Assembly: GCA_012295275.1 (NCBI GenBank)
Contig: CM022673.1
Coordinates: 11,267,288-11,331,287, forward strand
From: Chrysomallon squamiferum
Lineage: Eukaryota > Mollusca > Gastropoda > Neomphalida > Peltospiridae
Reading direction: 5' to 3'
DNA: 64,000 nucleotides
How positions within the stretch are numbered: the first letter of the stretch is position 1; the number at the start of each line of letters is the position of its first letter. Made by a program: the position numbers and the translations under genes. Under the pieces are notes generated by a model. It was not told the DNA's origin and made no database searches. It saw only the letters and a program-made list of their open reading frames with translations. This document shows, one piece after another, positions 1 to 12,929 of this stretch.

Positions 1-885
1 TCAACAGAGAAAGATAAAACCGAGAGAACATAGAGGCAGACAAAAACAAACAAAACTTTCAATATGTTCACAGATCTTTATTTACAATATGATAAACCAG
101 AAGTTTACATCATGACAAAATTAGATTTCTTTAGCAACTGGCTATCATGTACATTTTCCTCTGTATTACCTTCAATTTCTGTTTTTACTGAAATTGCTAA
201 GGTGAAAGACCAGAATAGCCTAGACCAGTTACCATGGATTTTTAAGGGGTTTTAGTTAAAATAATGCATAATATTCTAATAGCTATTATATTGAATATAT
301 TTGTTGTAAAGTTTAATGCCCTGATTGTAATTTAAATGACAGAATCTTCACTCTCACATAAGTGAGAAATACCACACAATTTGCACTATGTTCAGACAGT
401 CTAAATATGTTTTGAGTTATTTTGGGGGTTTTGAAATCAGTTTTCTCTCTGTAATGAATATAAAACAAATGACAATTTATTTTTATGAACACTTGTATCT
501 ATTCACAGATGTTTGTAAATGAAAAATCATTTACCTCCATAAAAACAGCTGTTTTTCCGAAAGAGCATGAGAGTGCCGAAATGCTCTCCTTTATTGCTAG
601 GTGAGTTTTTCTTTAAAATATACAGAGAGATTCACAGTTTTCAACCTTTATCACAAACAGTTGTGCATAACTCCATGCACATCAAATAAATTCACAGACT
701 TGACCAAGTACTGTGAAAAACAGTGTAAGAAAAATAAACGGTGACTCCAAAAATTATTTATCATTTTTTAACATTTGAAGATTTGACACAGATTGCCCAC
801 ATGATTAGTTTAATTTTGAACATCCACTAAGTTCAAATTCTTATTTATGTCTTCGAGACCAGAATATCCACATTACACACTGTGT
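1..885 (-). other. SAP30BP: SAP30BP 3' UTR and downstream sequence
   Basis: No further coding sequence is seen after the TGA at 888-886. On the minus strand, AATAAA hexamers occur at about 597-592 and 82-77, either of which could end the transcript. The small plus-strand open frames here have no coding character. Confidence 0.5.
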
Positions 886-3800
886 TCATTTTGTTACATA
901 TGGTGGCTTCTTTATGATGTTGCCCACGGCTGGAATAACAGTGGCTTTTGTCCCTGAAACAGCTGTCGTCAAATTGACAGTGGATGGATTAGGCAAGGCA
1001 TCCCACTTAGACTTTCTTCTTTTTTCCTCTGAAATAAAAATAAAAAAGGAAAAACATGTTATTGACTTTTATTATTATTATTATTTTTTTTATGGAAAGA
1101 ATTTTCTCAAAATTAAAATTCCAATAAGTTTTTTTTAAATATTACTTTACTAAAGTGTACATATAATGAATATATATTTATTTATCTTACATGGATAAAA
1201 CACATGTATATTTTTAAAACAGAGACACTATTTATTTTTTTTAATCTTTTTTTGTTGTTGAAAAAACAAGAAAAGTTAAAAAAAGAAAAAAGAAATCTTT
1301 TATTTATTTTTTTAATGCCTGTAACTTTTTAATCATTCCCATGACTACACATGATAAGTGACAGAATAACCTGCTATGGCTACTTATACAGTTCTCAAAT
1401 GCAGCTGTCAAAAAAGAGAATTAAATTTATCTGTCTATGATATTTTCTGATGTTAAACACTTCTACAATGTCTATAAATACTCTTATTATTATCAAAAGG
1501 GAAATTTAAAAACATAAACAACTTTCAAAGTACATTTTCAACATTAATATTTTAACATTTTCCAAATGTGGTTATTATTATTACAATCATACAGTCTCAT
1601 CTTGAAACAAGATGCCTTTATCATAGGCAACAACAAATCAAATACCAAACAAGGAATTTGCAAATGCATTTTCCAGTAAGAATGAAAAAACATTCTCTAG
1701 ATTGAAACACCACTCATGAAATTCTGCTGGAATGGTATCAAAGCATGTACACCCTGGATGACAGAACCTAGTACCTTCAAATCATCAAGTAATGGCTTAA
1801 CCAAAACAAGAATGTTCTTTCTTTTATCCAGTTTGTTTCTTCTTCAAACATCATCTGTTTTCTATGTGGGTTTTTCAAAAGACTGTCAGTACATTTTTTA
1901 AGCATTATGAAATACATGTATACTTCTTCATATTATCTCAGTATATATCTTCCATTTCAAACAGTACAACCATTTTTTTTTTTTTTCTCAAACAATGGCA
2001 GTTACAGATTGACATGTTGTAAATGAATATCATATCATTTATTACCTGGGGCACCAGAGGTGTCACTAGAAATTTTTTTTGTCCCAGTAACAAATTCAAT
2101 CTGAAAAGGAAAATATTATCAGTTAAAAAAAAAAATTCAGGTCGATCTCTCAAGCACATCTTGGTTGAGGTACTGAAAAAATAAGAATTTTAAAAATATC
2201 ACAAAAATAAGATTTCCTTTTCGAAAATAAAACTGGTTGTAAGAAAACTACAACCTTAAGATTCAAAAAAAAAAAAAAAAAATCATAAATAAATAAATAA
2301 TCGACCAACTTAAAGTGTGCCTGTGTTTGTGAAACAGTACAGAGTAAATTCATTTTGCATAGTTCCAAGTGATTATTTTATATACCGAAAACCAACCTTT
2401 GCTGCTTAAGAAGTGTGACAATATACTGCAGTGCCTACTCGAAAAAATGTTTTTTTTATTTCTTGTATTATCACACTACATAGCAATACAAGAAATAAAT
2501 AAAATAAATAAAAGACCTCATGGACATGTCAGTTTTGCTACTGATATGGGCAATGATGAAAAAAAACAAGAAGTGATGAAATCACTAACAAAAAGAACAG
2601 TTAACATAATAGATATAAAATAAATGAAATCATTGCTTCTTATTGTCACACTTTATTTTTAGCAAAGACTGGTTACCAATACAAATAAAACAATCAGTGG
2701 CAGTATAAAAAATGTATTTAGGCTGTATGCTGTCACCACAACAGGTACAATTTTAATTTGATTTTGTAAAAATTAGTCTGTTTAAACACCCAATGGTATT
2801 TTTTTAATGCTTAATGATAAGCAATGTTTACCTTTGTTCTTTCTTTCCTTTCTTTTTCTCTTCTTTCCATCTCTTTTTTCTGTGCTTTATCTGAAAAACG
2901 CACAACACAATTTGTTAGTAAACAGAGAGAAATTAATAAAGACACAAATAAATTTGTAAAAAACAAACAAAAATAACTGTTTTATCAATAGTTTAATACA
3001 TGTAGTTTAGCCATAACCATATCCATTTAAATTTAATATTTTGTTTAGGACAATAAATTACTGTCAATAAATAAATTCTCAAAAGAGTGAATATTTACTT
3101 TCATAAGTAGATAAACTGAAATTTTCACTTGACCTTGGTATGTTACTTAAAATAAATCACATATGGAAGCAAACAGTGGTCAAACAGCTTACATTTAAAA
3201 ATTTCATCTAGAATATATCTATATTTTTTAAATCACTTCCAAAGGTTTACCTAATTCATCATAAAATGAATCTTTTGTCCACATATGAGGGTCAAATATG
3301 TCCTGCAAAAGAAAACAAACTTAGCATTTTCATAAAAACAAAGATATTCTCCATGGTTATTAAATATATATTTTTTAATATTCAGTAATATACAATTCAT
3401 TAGAAGTTTACAATACTAATTGTTTTGTCTTGATCTTGTACATAGCTGCACAATCAAATGTGTAGCTGCAATAAATATATATTTTTAATCAATGCAAATC
3501 TGACATCTTTATCAGAAGTATCTATATTACAAAATTATTAATTTAATACTTTAAACCACTAATTGAACAAATTCAGAGATTATGTTAATATCTAATCAGT
3601 ATGGTTCATACTTACTGGAGGAAAGTTTGTTCCTTTCTCATCTATCTGACAATATTCTATTAATTTTTCATAAATACTGAAATATAAACAGATATATATG
3701 TAAGTTAGAAATGTGTTTATATGCATTAAATCTACAACAATATGTATAAACTTCAGAAAAAGATGAAAACAACACTCTTCAGAAATTACTGTTACAATGT

Positions 3801-6295
3801 GCTTAATGATACCAATAACTAATAAATTTTAATAATTATTATTGATGGGTAGAAAATGAAAATGTCTTGTAATAAAAACACATTTAAACAGTTAAGTATA
3901 AGACAAAGGAAAACAGTAAATTAATATAATAATACTAATAACAACAGTTTCAAATAAATTTCAGCGATAACTGTATACCTAGGATTACGAAAATCTTTTC
4001 GGTGTTGAATTTTGGAATTCAAATCCAAATTGCCTTTCTTCATTTTTTCATAATGTTTCAGTATCTTTTCCTGAAAATAAAAACTTCTACATGTATCTTT
4101 CATTACATTGCTTGATATGATCGAATTACATTCTTATTTAAATATATATATATGTATTAAAATTTATCTTTATCAGTTAAACCAAGAAAATAAAAAAATA
4201 AATAAACCAAAAAACACTGTAGATAAATTTTTAAGAACAAAATTAATTAATACAGATTAGTAGTTAATACGTTAAACATACAGGTAGATCAATGTAAAAT
4301 TAGCCAAGAAATGGGTATTATAAATCCAACACAGTAATAATTTAAAAAGAGTTCATACATATCAGTATGCTACCATTTTTCAGTTTAATTTTCTTCTTTA
4401 CATTATTTTATTTTTAAGCTTACCTGGACAGCAGGAGAGCACTTTCCGGGAGGTTCTGGAGGTATTTCTATTTCATCTAAAGATTTGTTTCTCACACTTC
4501 TTGATAAAGCAGCTAAACAACAAAACCAGTGCATTAAAAAACATAAATTCTAGAAAATATATATTATGTATCTAACTAAAAAAAAAAAAAAAAAAAAGAC
4601 ATACACATAAACAAATAAAACCTATATATTATTTAACTATCTATCTAGCCATAAATTTTTAAGCACATCTTAGTATATAATGATTATAGAAAAATGCACA
4701 AAATTAATAAATACCACAACAAACTTTATTCCATATGTACATAATAAACTATTTTGAGATCTACAATCATACTTGTATCATTAATTTTAAAATTTAAATT
4801 CATAATTAAAAAGAATGATAATAAAGAAATGTTTTGTAGACATGTAAAAGAAACATTGAAATAAACTAACTTTTCAATAAATATCTTTTGTCCATTCCAA
4901 AAAGATCATAATTCAAGATTTACACAAAATGAAAGTAACAAGATTTTAATCATCATTCCAACATGTTTTGTAATCATCCTGATCACCAAATAATGCATTT
5001 TCAAATATTAATATTGTATATATAACTTTCCCAAAATACTTACAAGCATCCTGTGCATCCAGTGCACCAACAAGCTGGAAAAAATATATATATATAATTA
5101 TATAGATTTCATCTAATAAATCTTAAAAAAATAAATAAAACAATATGGCATAATCATTTTAAATGTATTTTAGGTTCATAACAACTAAATGACACAAAGT
5201 ACTAATAAATAGTATTATGAAGCATAAAAAATTAAATAAAACAAAAAAGAAGAGATGAAAAACAAAATCCATTAAGCAATTTGTTCCCACTGCTATGAAT
5301 GCAGCTTCATTAGAATCAAATATAAACAGTAGTCTTGAACTATATCAAATTTGCTTCACAAACACAGGTTCTGTTTAAAACAATTCCAGTAATTTTGTTA
5401 TCTACCTGTTCCACATCTTTGTTGTCCTCCTCATTATCTTCCTCAGACTCAACTGGATCTTCATCCTGGTCATCTGGTCCATATGACACTAACTTTGTCA
5501 CTTAAAATAAAACATAAAGTTAACTACTGAAAATTTTATTATAAAATTATTAAGAGAAGCTATCTCAATATCTGAGACAATAAATGTATATCTTTAAACT
5601 GAGAGCTGATGAATTTATTTTCTATCTGATGGCATGTTTCAGTTTCAAAGTAAACAAATTAATTTTCAAAATTCAAAATAAAAATTAAAAACTGTTTTTT
5701 TCTAATATATAATCAGGATGCAAATCAATTATTTTGAAATTAAATCAGGGTATGTATATCTTAAAATAAATAAAACAGGAAAATACAACCAATTCATTAA
5801 TTCAGTTAATATCTGACTCTTGGGAGATTAAGTATTTAACATAAAAGGATAATGTAAATATGATTACATGGCAAAAGAATAAATGACTATTTTATTTTTA
5901 AATTTAATATTTACAAATTTTAGTTACTTTAATCCCCCCAATTTTTTTAAGAATTATTAATTTAAATATGTTAATACAACTCTTAGTGGTAGTGTTGATG
6001 TTTTTCTTTTTTCAAAAATAAATTTTATATATATATATATTTATAACATTTTAACCCTAACAAACTAACCTCTTTTAGCCACCTTTTTAGTTTCCTTTAC
6101 TGTGATGCCTGATGAACTGGAATGGTTCGAACTATCATCTTGAAGTGACTGTACTGAAGGATGTTGATGTTTAACTGACACCACTGCATTTTCTTCATCT
6201 GAGATGTTGTCCACATTTAAAGAAGATTCCTCGTCTGAGTCACCATAGTCTGAGCGAAGCGCTGACATGGCAGCTGAGCTGTCTGTTTTGTCCAT
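886..6295 (-). CDS. SAP30BP: SAP30-binding protein (HCNGP family), complete, 10 coding exons
   Basis: Coding exons in transcript order are 6295-6070, 5500-5406, 5074-5044, 4512-4424, 4070-3979, 3676-3616, 3302-3251, 2890-2832, 2100-2046 and 1028-886. All introns are GT-AG and the phases join into a 300-residue protein ending in TGA; the human protein is about 308 residues. The acidic N-terminus (about 1-115) is rich in Ser, Asp and Glu. The HCNGP core follows: IPPEPPGKCS (134-143), then FRNPSIYEKLI (174-184), then a DPHMW segment in exon 7. A Lys/Arg/Glu-rich helix (about 216-240) leads to an IEFVTGTKK motif, and the tail carries KSKWDALP (259-266) and a Thr/Val-rich end finishing in basic residues. 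In vertebrates this nuclear protein binds the SAP30 corepressor subunit and has also been linked to splicing; that is family knowledge. The gene lies head-to-head with the kinesin. Identification is firm because the core motifs match in order; the 5' UTR and mRNA ends are not defined. Confidence 0.95.
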
Positions 6296-6317
6296 CTTAG
6301 TAACGTACTAAAATAAC
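6296..6317 (-). other. SAP30BP: SAP30BP 5' UTR part of the first coding exon, with splice acceptor
   Basis: Reading the minus strand, a pyrimidine-rich stretch ending in CAG lies at 6320-6318, 22 bases before the ATG at 6295. This suggests that the leader is spliced to an upstream noncoding exon. That exon and the transcription start site are not identified. Confidence 0.5.
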
Positions 6318-7516
6318 CTGAAACTGAATTTAAATTAGATTTATTTATTATTTGTATTTATAGTTTTTTTTTTTTTTTGAATGTAATTTATCATTTTCAA
6401 AAATAAAAATAAATCTAAAAAATAATCATATGAAAGAAAATGTCTGGTAACAACAACTAATAATAAAAATAATAATAATGATGATGTTGATGAAAATGTA
6501 AGAACAAATATCTAATATACTAATCTAGTGACAACAGTTATTTAATATTTCTAAATTATGACAAATTACATGGCTTCTAAATTAAAAATGTGAAAATAAA
6601 GGGTCATAACTGTGCATACAGAATCTTTAGATTGAAAAAAAAAATTCCTGTCCATTATATTCTTATACTGATTATTTATTATTATATTATATATATTATA
6701 TAAATATTATATACATATTTTAAAATATATGACATTATATCATATATGCATTATTATTATAAACAACACATATTATGCTTATTCGAATATAATATAAATT
6801 ATAATATCAGAAATTCTTAACTAAAATAATTCATTATGGTATCTTAAATTACGTATAAAATGTTATACATAAAAACACCTGAATTACGAGGTTTAAATCG
6901 AAAATATGTTACTAACGGTAATACATACACTGGAAGTAGAATTAAAATTATTTTGGTAATTCTGACTGATCCAGTAAAAAGGATATACGTGCAAATAGTA
7001 ATACTGCACACATACCTACATAAACGTAAAAATTAAACTTAAAATCCTTTTTCAATTCCATTATGGAATTAATAGCTACTTTGAATTACGTACTCCTTGC
7101 GCTCATTTTACTTTCAAACTTACATACGCAAGAGTTTTTTTATGAAGGTTGTGCTAAAACAAGGTTTCACTATACCCTTCAGCAGCTTTTAAACATCGCT
7201 CTTTGAGTTTACAAACTCATAACAATAGGATGTAAATTAAGTTCTGAATGTATTGCTTAAATTTTATAAACTGAATTAATTTAACGCTGTTAGGATTTAT
7301 AATTTGTTTTAATAGTAATATTTAAGAGTTAAAATCAGCTCAGGAAAATTTATTGAAAAATAATCATTTTAAATTAAGTTATCAGGAATCACTTCAGCAC
7401 ATGCCACGGCCTTTGTACACCAACAGCTCGGAACTGAACTAGGAGTTCTGATTATGCCATGTTACATATATTATCATAGCAAGAAGCCATAGTCTTAGAA
7501 AGGGTGTTCAAGCAAT

Positions 7517-7523
7517 ATTTATT

Positions 7524-7580
<57 letters not shown>

Positions 7581-7582
7581 TT
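7517..7582. repeat. (TTTA)n-(TTA)n microsatellite
   Basis: A run of ATTT units passes into about 17 TTA units. It lies in the divergent intergenic region. Confidence 0.95.
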
Positions 7583-7755
7583 CTGAGGAGCACCTAGATT
7601 TTTTGACTGACACGTACTTTTAGAATATTAGCCGCGTCATATCATTTCAGGCCGTCGTTTAGATGTTAGGCACGTCCATATCTGTTACAAAGACTTATTC
7701 ACTTAACTATAACTTATACTAACTATAAGTGAAATGATATTATCAAGTTATATGT

Positions 7756-7756
<1 letters not shown>

Positions 7757-7796
<40 letters not shown>
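7757..7796. repeat. (AAT)n microsatellite
   Basis: About 13 AAT units, of opposite strand sense to the (TTA)n array 180 bases upstream. The two could pair in single-stranded DNA or RNA. Confidence 0.95.
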
Positions 7797-8501
7797 CTGT
7801 ACTATTTTTAATAGTTTCCTTAATAATACTTGAAAATTTACGAATATTACTATTCATAGCTTTGTTTATTATGCATTTTTGGTTTGCAAATGGCTGCAGG
7901 TGCGCTTGTTTACATTAATTACAGTTTGTGTTCCTGTTGTAGTTCCTCAAATTCCTACATATTTTTGTTCGTAACTAATTTTATTCACTTTTCTAAAAAA
8001 TAACGTTTTTCTTCTTGTTGTGTGTTGTTTGTAGTAAATAAATGTTTTGTGCGTTTTGTCTATACAGTCGATGAATCATTTTTCGGTAGGTCAATAAATA
8101 AAAATAAAAATAAATAAAAACATATAATCATAATAATGTTATGTTATTGTAAAGACACAGTATTTTGTGTTGAAGCTATAACGCTGCATATACCTATAAT
8201 TTAAAAAAGTGTGTATAAGTTTTTAATCTTTATGGGGAATCATGCCAGTAAATATATCATTATGGTTTTTGCACGGTATAATCATAATGTATGATTTTGT
8301 ATCCAACCACTGTGACTAACTATTGGCAGTCATACTAATAACTGGTAAAACCGAAACAACGAATGGCAAAACATAACAACTGCATACATAACATACATGC
8401 CTCTTCTTTTGGTAATAATACATTAATTTTATTATACTTTAGGTAAAAATATACTCTTACTTCTTAGTAATCAATAAATTTGTTTATAATATTTGTTCCA
8501 G

Positions 8502-8564
8502 ATAACTCACTGTGACTTAGCCTTGCAAAGCTATAATGACATAATTATTGTTTGATGGACCATC
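8502..8564 (+). other. KIF27: KIF27 5' UTR in the start-codon exon, with overlapping five-codon uORF
   Basis: A TTTGTTCCAG acceptor ends at 8501, so this leader is probably spliced from an upstream noncoding exon. An upstream ATG at 8555 is in another frame and reaches TGA at 8570-8572, overlapping the chosen ATG at 8565. The 8565 start is chosen because it gives the usual kinesin N-terminus (VRVAVRVRPL) and has a good context, TCATGG. Confidence 0.6.
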
Positions 8565-9917
8565 ATGGCTGAAGTCAATGTTAGAGTGGCAGTGAGGGTA
8601 AGTTTGTCAAATTTTAATTTTGAATTGTTAATTAAGTTTATTTTAATTAAATAGTGACACAGTTTTGCAGTAATGAACATTTATATAAGATGATGAGTTA
8701 CAGGATAAATACTTCTCAAAGTGACCATTTCATTTTTACTCATTCTAGCTTATGCTCTGCATCAAACATTATATAGCATAGAAGTGCTTTCCTGTGTGAT
8801 GGAAAGTGCAAATTCAGTATTTATTCTTAGCATGAATAAGAATAATTTTTGATGCATTTGTAGAGAGTTTAGCTTATTATAGTCATTATTATAAAATCAT
8901 ACTTCGAAATAATATTTGTCATTCTTAATGTTAAATGATGATTCAGATTTAAGATACTGCTTTTAAAACATAATGGATGGTTGTGTAGTTTGATTATTTT
9001 TTAAATTTGTTCTAATAAATAATTAATTAATTTATACCTTCAGCATCTTTATTAGTAAAATTCAGATTAATTAAAAAAAAAAAAAAAAAAACCTGACAAT
9101 AAACAGAGCTCCACCTAATGGATATAGCTATTATGACATTCATAATTTTAGTGGTAACTTGTCCAGATATTTAGAAAATTTAAACATTATTTTTAGGTTC
9201 GACCCCTCCTTCCGAAAGAACGACTTGGTGGGGAGCAGATGTGTGTTCGAGTTGTACCTAACACTAACCAGTTAGTTGTTGGCAAGGATCGTGGTTTTAC
9301 ATTCGACAATGTTCTGTCTGCAAAGTCCACACAAGTATGTTGTCATAATCATGAATAATAACACCACTGAGCATTTATGTTATTATTAAACAGAAAATCA
9401 CTCAAAATGTAAAAAATTCTTTTAATCTCTATTACCATTTGATATTTTTGTATTATTTTTCTTTCTTATTGGTAACCACCCATATACAGCTGCAAAGTTT
9501 TTCTGTTTTCCTTACTGTATATACATTTAGATATTTTGTCCTTTTCATCAGTGAATCCTTTTTTTATTTTTTAATGTTTCTGTTAACATAATTATTAATT
9601 AATTGAAATAAAGGTTTCAAAACAACAAACGTAAATGTTATTTTAACAGGTTTTATTTCATTTTTCTGACAATATCAGTAATACTTAAAAAAAATACATA
9701 TATTGTCATCATCATCAACCTAATCATCAATATTATTATCATCATCTTAATAATTATTATTGTCATTGTTATTGTTAACTTTGCAGCTCTATATCGATGG
9801 TTAATTATAAGAAAGCAAATATTAATACAGATTAAAATACTTTTTACATTTTGAGAGAAATTCTGTTTAATAATAACATAAATGCTCAGTAGTGTTATTA
9901 TCATCATTGTTATTGTA

Positions 9918-9957
<40 letters not shown>

Positions 9958-12509
9958 GTTACTGTGATTATTATTATAATTATAATTATTATTATTATTG
10001 TCATTATTATTCTGATTATTCTGATTATTATTGTTATTGTTTTGTTTTGTTATTGTTATTGTTATTATTATTATTATTATTCCAGGTTGAGGTGTATCAG
10101 ACCTGTGTTGAACCATTAGTTAGAAGTATTTTTGAAGGATACAATGCTACAGTATTTGCCTATGGACAAACAGTAAGTTTGACAACAGTATTTAATAGAA
10201 GGTTACTAGAAACAATTCCATCATTATTTCTTAAAATCCTGTCAATGTAATGTATTGTTTTATTTAAAGATTGATGTTATGAAGCTGTGTAAATTGATGG
10301 CGAGATTCTAAATTTATTTGCTGCAAAAAACAAATCCTTAACACCATCAACATTGTCATCATCATCATCATCATCATCATTATTATTATTAGTAATAGTA
10401 GTATTGCTATTATTATTATTTTTATTTTTATATATTTATTTTTTTAATTTTAAATTAATTTTATTTTTGTTTGTTTAAAAAAAAAAAATTTAAATGATTA
10501 AGCAAATTATACATTTTTTAAATTTTATTTTATACTTTTTTTCATTTATGAACCATTCAAAAAAAGGTATAGTAATGCAAACAAATAGTGTCTTGCTTGT
10601 TTACATTCAGTACTCCACTGGTTAAAATATTTTATTTCTAGGGTTCTGGAAAAACATTCACCATAGGAGGTTGCAATCTGTCTACAGTTCCTGAAGATGA
10701 AATTGGAATTATTCCCAGAGCTTTATCTCAGATGTTCAGCATTATGAAGGTTTGTGAAATATTTAACATAAACATAAACTGTTTTTTGTTAACTTAGAAA
10801 AAACACTTCTTTTAAGTTCACAAATAAATATTATAATGTCTGATTTGTATCCACAATGTTGATCTGTGTTTTGTTCTTAAGATTTATGATTACTGAAGAA
10901 AAGAAACAATGAACAAAACAAAAGATCACTGTGCAATTTACATCAAAATATATTTCATTAATTCAGAAATTAAATTTAAGTATGAATTTGAATGAAGCAA
11001 AATAATCACGATATATACATTAAAACTAATGGAGTTAATTATGTTTAATATTAGAAATATTTTATAGGACATACAGACACTACTGGAATAAACAAAATTT
11101 ATCTGATACATAGACGACCATAATATCTTAGGCTGTGTAGATATTTAATTTAATATATATCATATGTTAATGTCATAGTTTAGCTGTCATTTATCTTTCC
11201 ATTTATTAAAGGTTTATCTCAAATACAAAATAAAAAACCCCACATGGAAGTATGTGAGAAGGATATAGGATGTTAGTTGACAGTGTCATAGTTCCACATT
11301 AATGAATTATCATATATTATCATTATGGTATTCTGATGGTTTTTGTTTTTGTTTCAGGCCAACGACCATGTTGAGTACAAAGTGAAAGTGTCATACATTG
11401 AGATATACAAAGAAGAACTGAGAGATCTGTTGGACTTGCAAACATCTAACAAAGACCTTCATGTCCGAGAGGATGACCAAGGAAATACAGGTACATTTTC
11501 TTTCACGGGAAAATAATAAATTATTTAAAAACTTAAAAAACCCCAAAGACTTAGAACTAATTTAAATTTTTTTTTTTTTTGACAAGTTTGTTTCTGTAAT
11601 GGCTGTAATGTATTAACATTTTTTTTAATGTATTAACATTATTTTTTAATGTATTTATAATTTTTTAAAATATTATAATTTTATTTTATTATGCATTAAC
11701 ATTATAAAGTTACTTTATGTATTAAAACTGTAATATTATTTATTAAGCATTATTATATTATTTATTATATATTAACATTTTTTGGTTTAGAATAACACAT
11801 TTTATAAGCACGTGTTTGTTGTGTTTTCAGTCATAGTTGGAGCTAGAGAGATAGACACTGAAAATCTCGATGAAGTAATGTCTCTCTTACAGTCAGGCTC
11901 CACAGCTCGTCACACTGGCTCCACACAGATGAATGAACATTCCAGTCGCTCACATTCCGTTTTCACTGTCGTTATTGGTTTGTACTGATATTTTTATTTT
12001 AGTTTACACCTCATATAAATATGTGAATTACACTTTTATTGTTGTGACCGTTTCATATCGATAAAGTTACATGGAGTAAATATGTTAATTACAATTACAT
12101 TTCATGTTCACTATTCTTACCTGTATAATTATGTGAATTATAAATAACATTTATATAGCTGTGATTAATTTATATTGATTATTGTTGCATAGCTTGAATA
12201 AGTCAAATGTTATTTATCATTTCTACAGTTGTTATTGATTTGTATTGATTATTCTTTTATTAAATATATTACACTGAGAATACACTAGGCAAAATAGTAA
12301 AATGAGTTACAGTTGGTGTAGAACATGACAGTGTTATTGTTTATCACTTTGTTGAATGTTATTTTCAGTGTTTAATATTATTATTAATCTTTGTCTTGCA
12401 GATCAGAAATGGGCTGAAAGTGATGACAGAAAATCTCAGCAAGATACTGACAGAACTGATTTCATGGAAGAAGGTACAGCTTAAATAGATTAACAATATT
12501 CCAAGATGT

Positions 12510-12551
<42 letters not shown>

Positions 12552-12887
12552 TTTTTTTTTTTTTTGTTATTGCTCTTTTTTATATTGCTTGTGGTAAATA
12601 TAATTTAATGATTAGGAATTATAACATGGAACAGGAAGGAACTTTAGTATTATTTTAGATTTTTTTACTTGATTTAATTTTTAATTTGATTTATTTTATT
12701 TAATTTGATTATTATTTTTTGAAAATGAATTTGATGTTGTTTAAACCTGTTTTATTCTGCAGCAGCTATTACCCACACAATGTCAGGAAAATTCCACTTT
12801 GTAGATCTGGCGGGTTCAGAAAGAGCTCACAGGACTGGCAATGTTGGCGACAGGTTCAAAGGTTAGTGTCTATTTTACTTTAGTTAA

Positions 12888-12929
<42 letters not shown>

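Larger units (their letters stand above)
6318..8501. promoter_or_regulatory. Divergent intergenic region between SAP30BP and KIF27
   Basis: About 2.2 kb separates two head-to-head genes, so the promoters of both should lie here. No TATA box or CpG-rich island stands out. The segment holds an (ATT)n array at about 7517-7582, an (AAT)n array at about 7757-7796 and unique AT-rich sequence. An imperfect RFX-type X-box lies at 6908-6922. Noncoding first exons of either gene may be present but cannot be placed. Confidence 0.5.
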
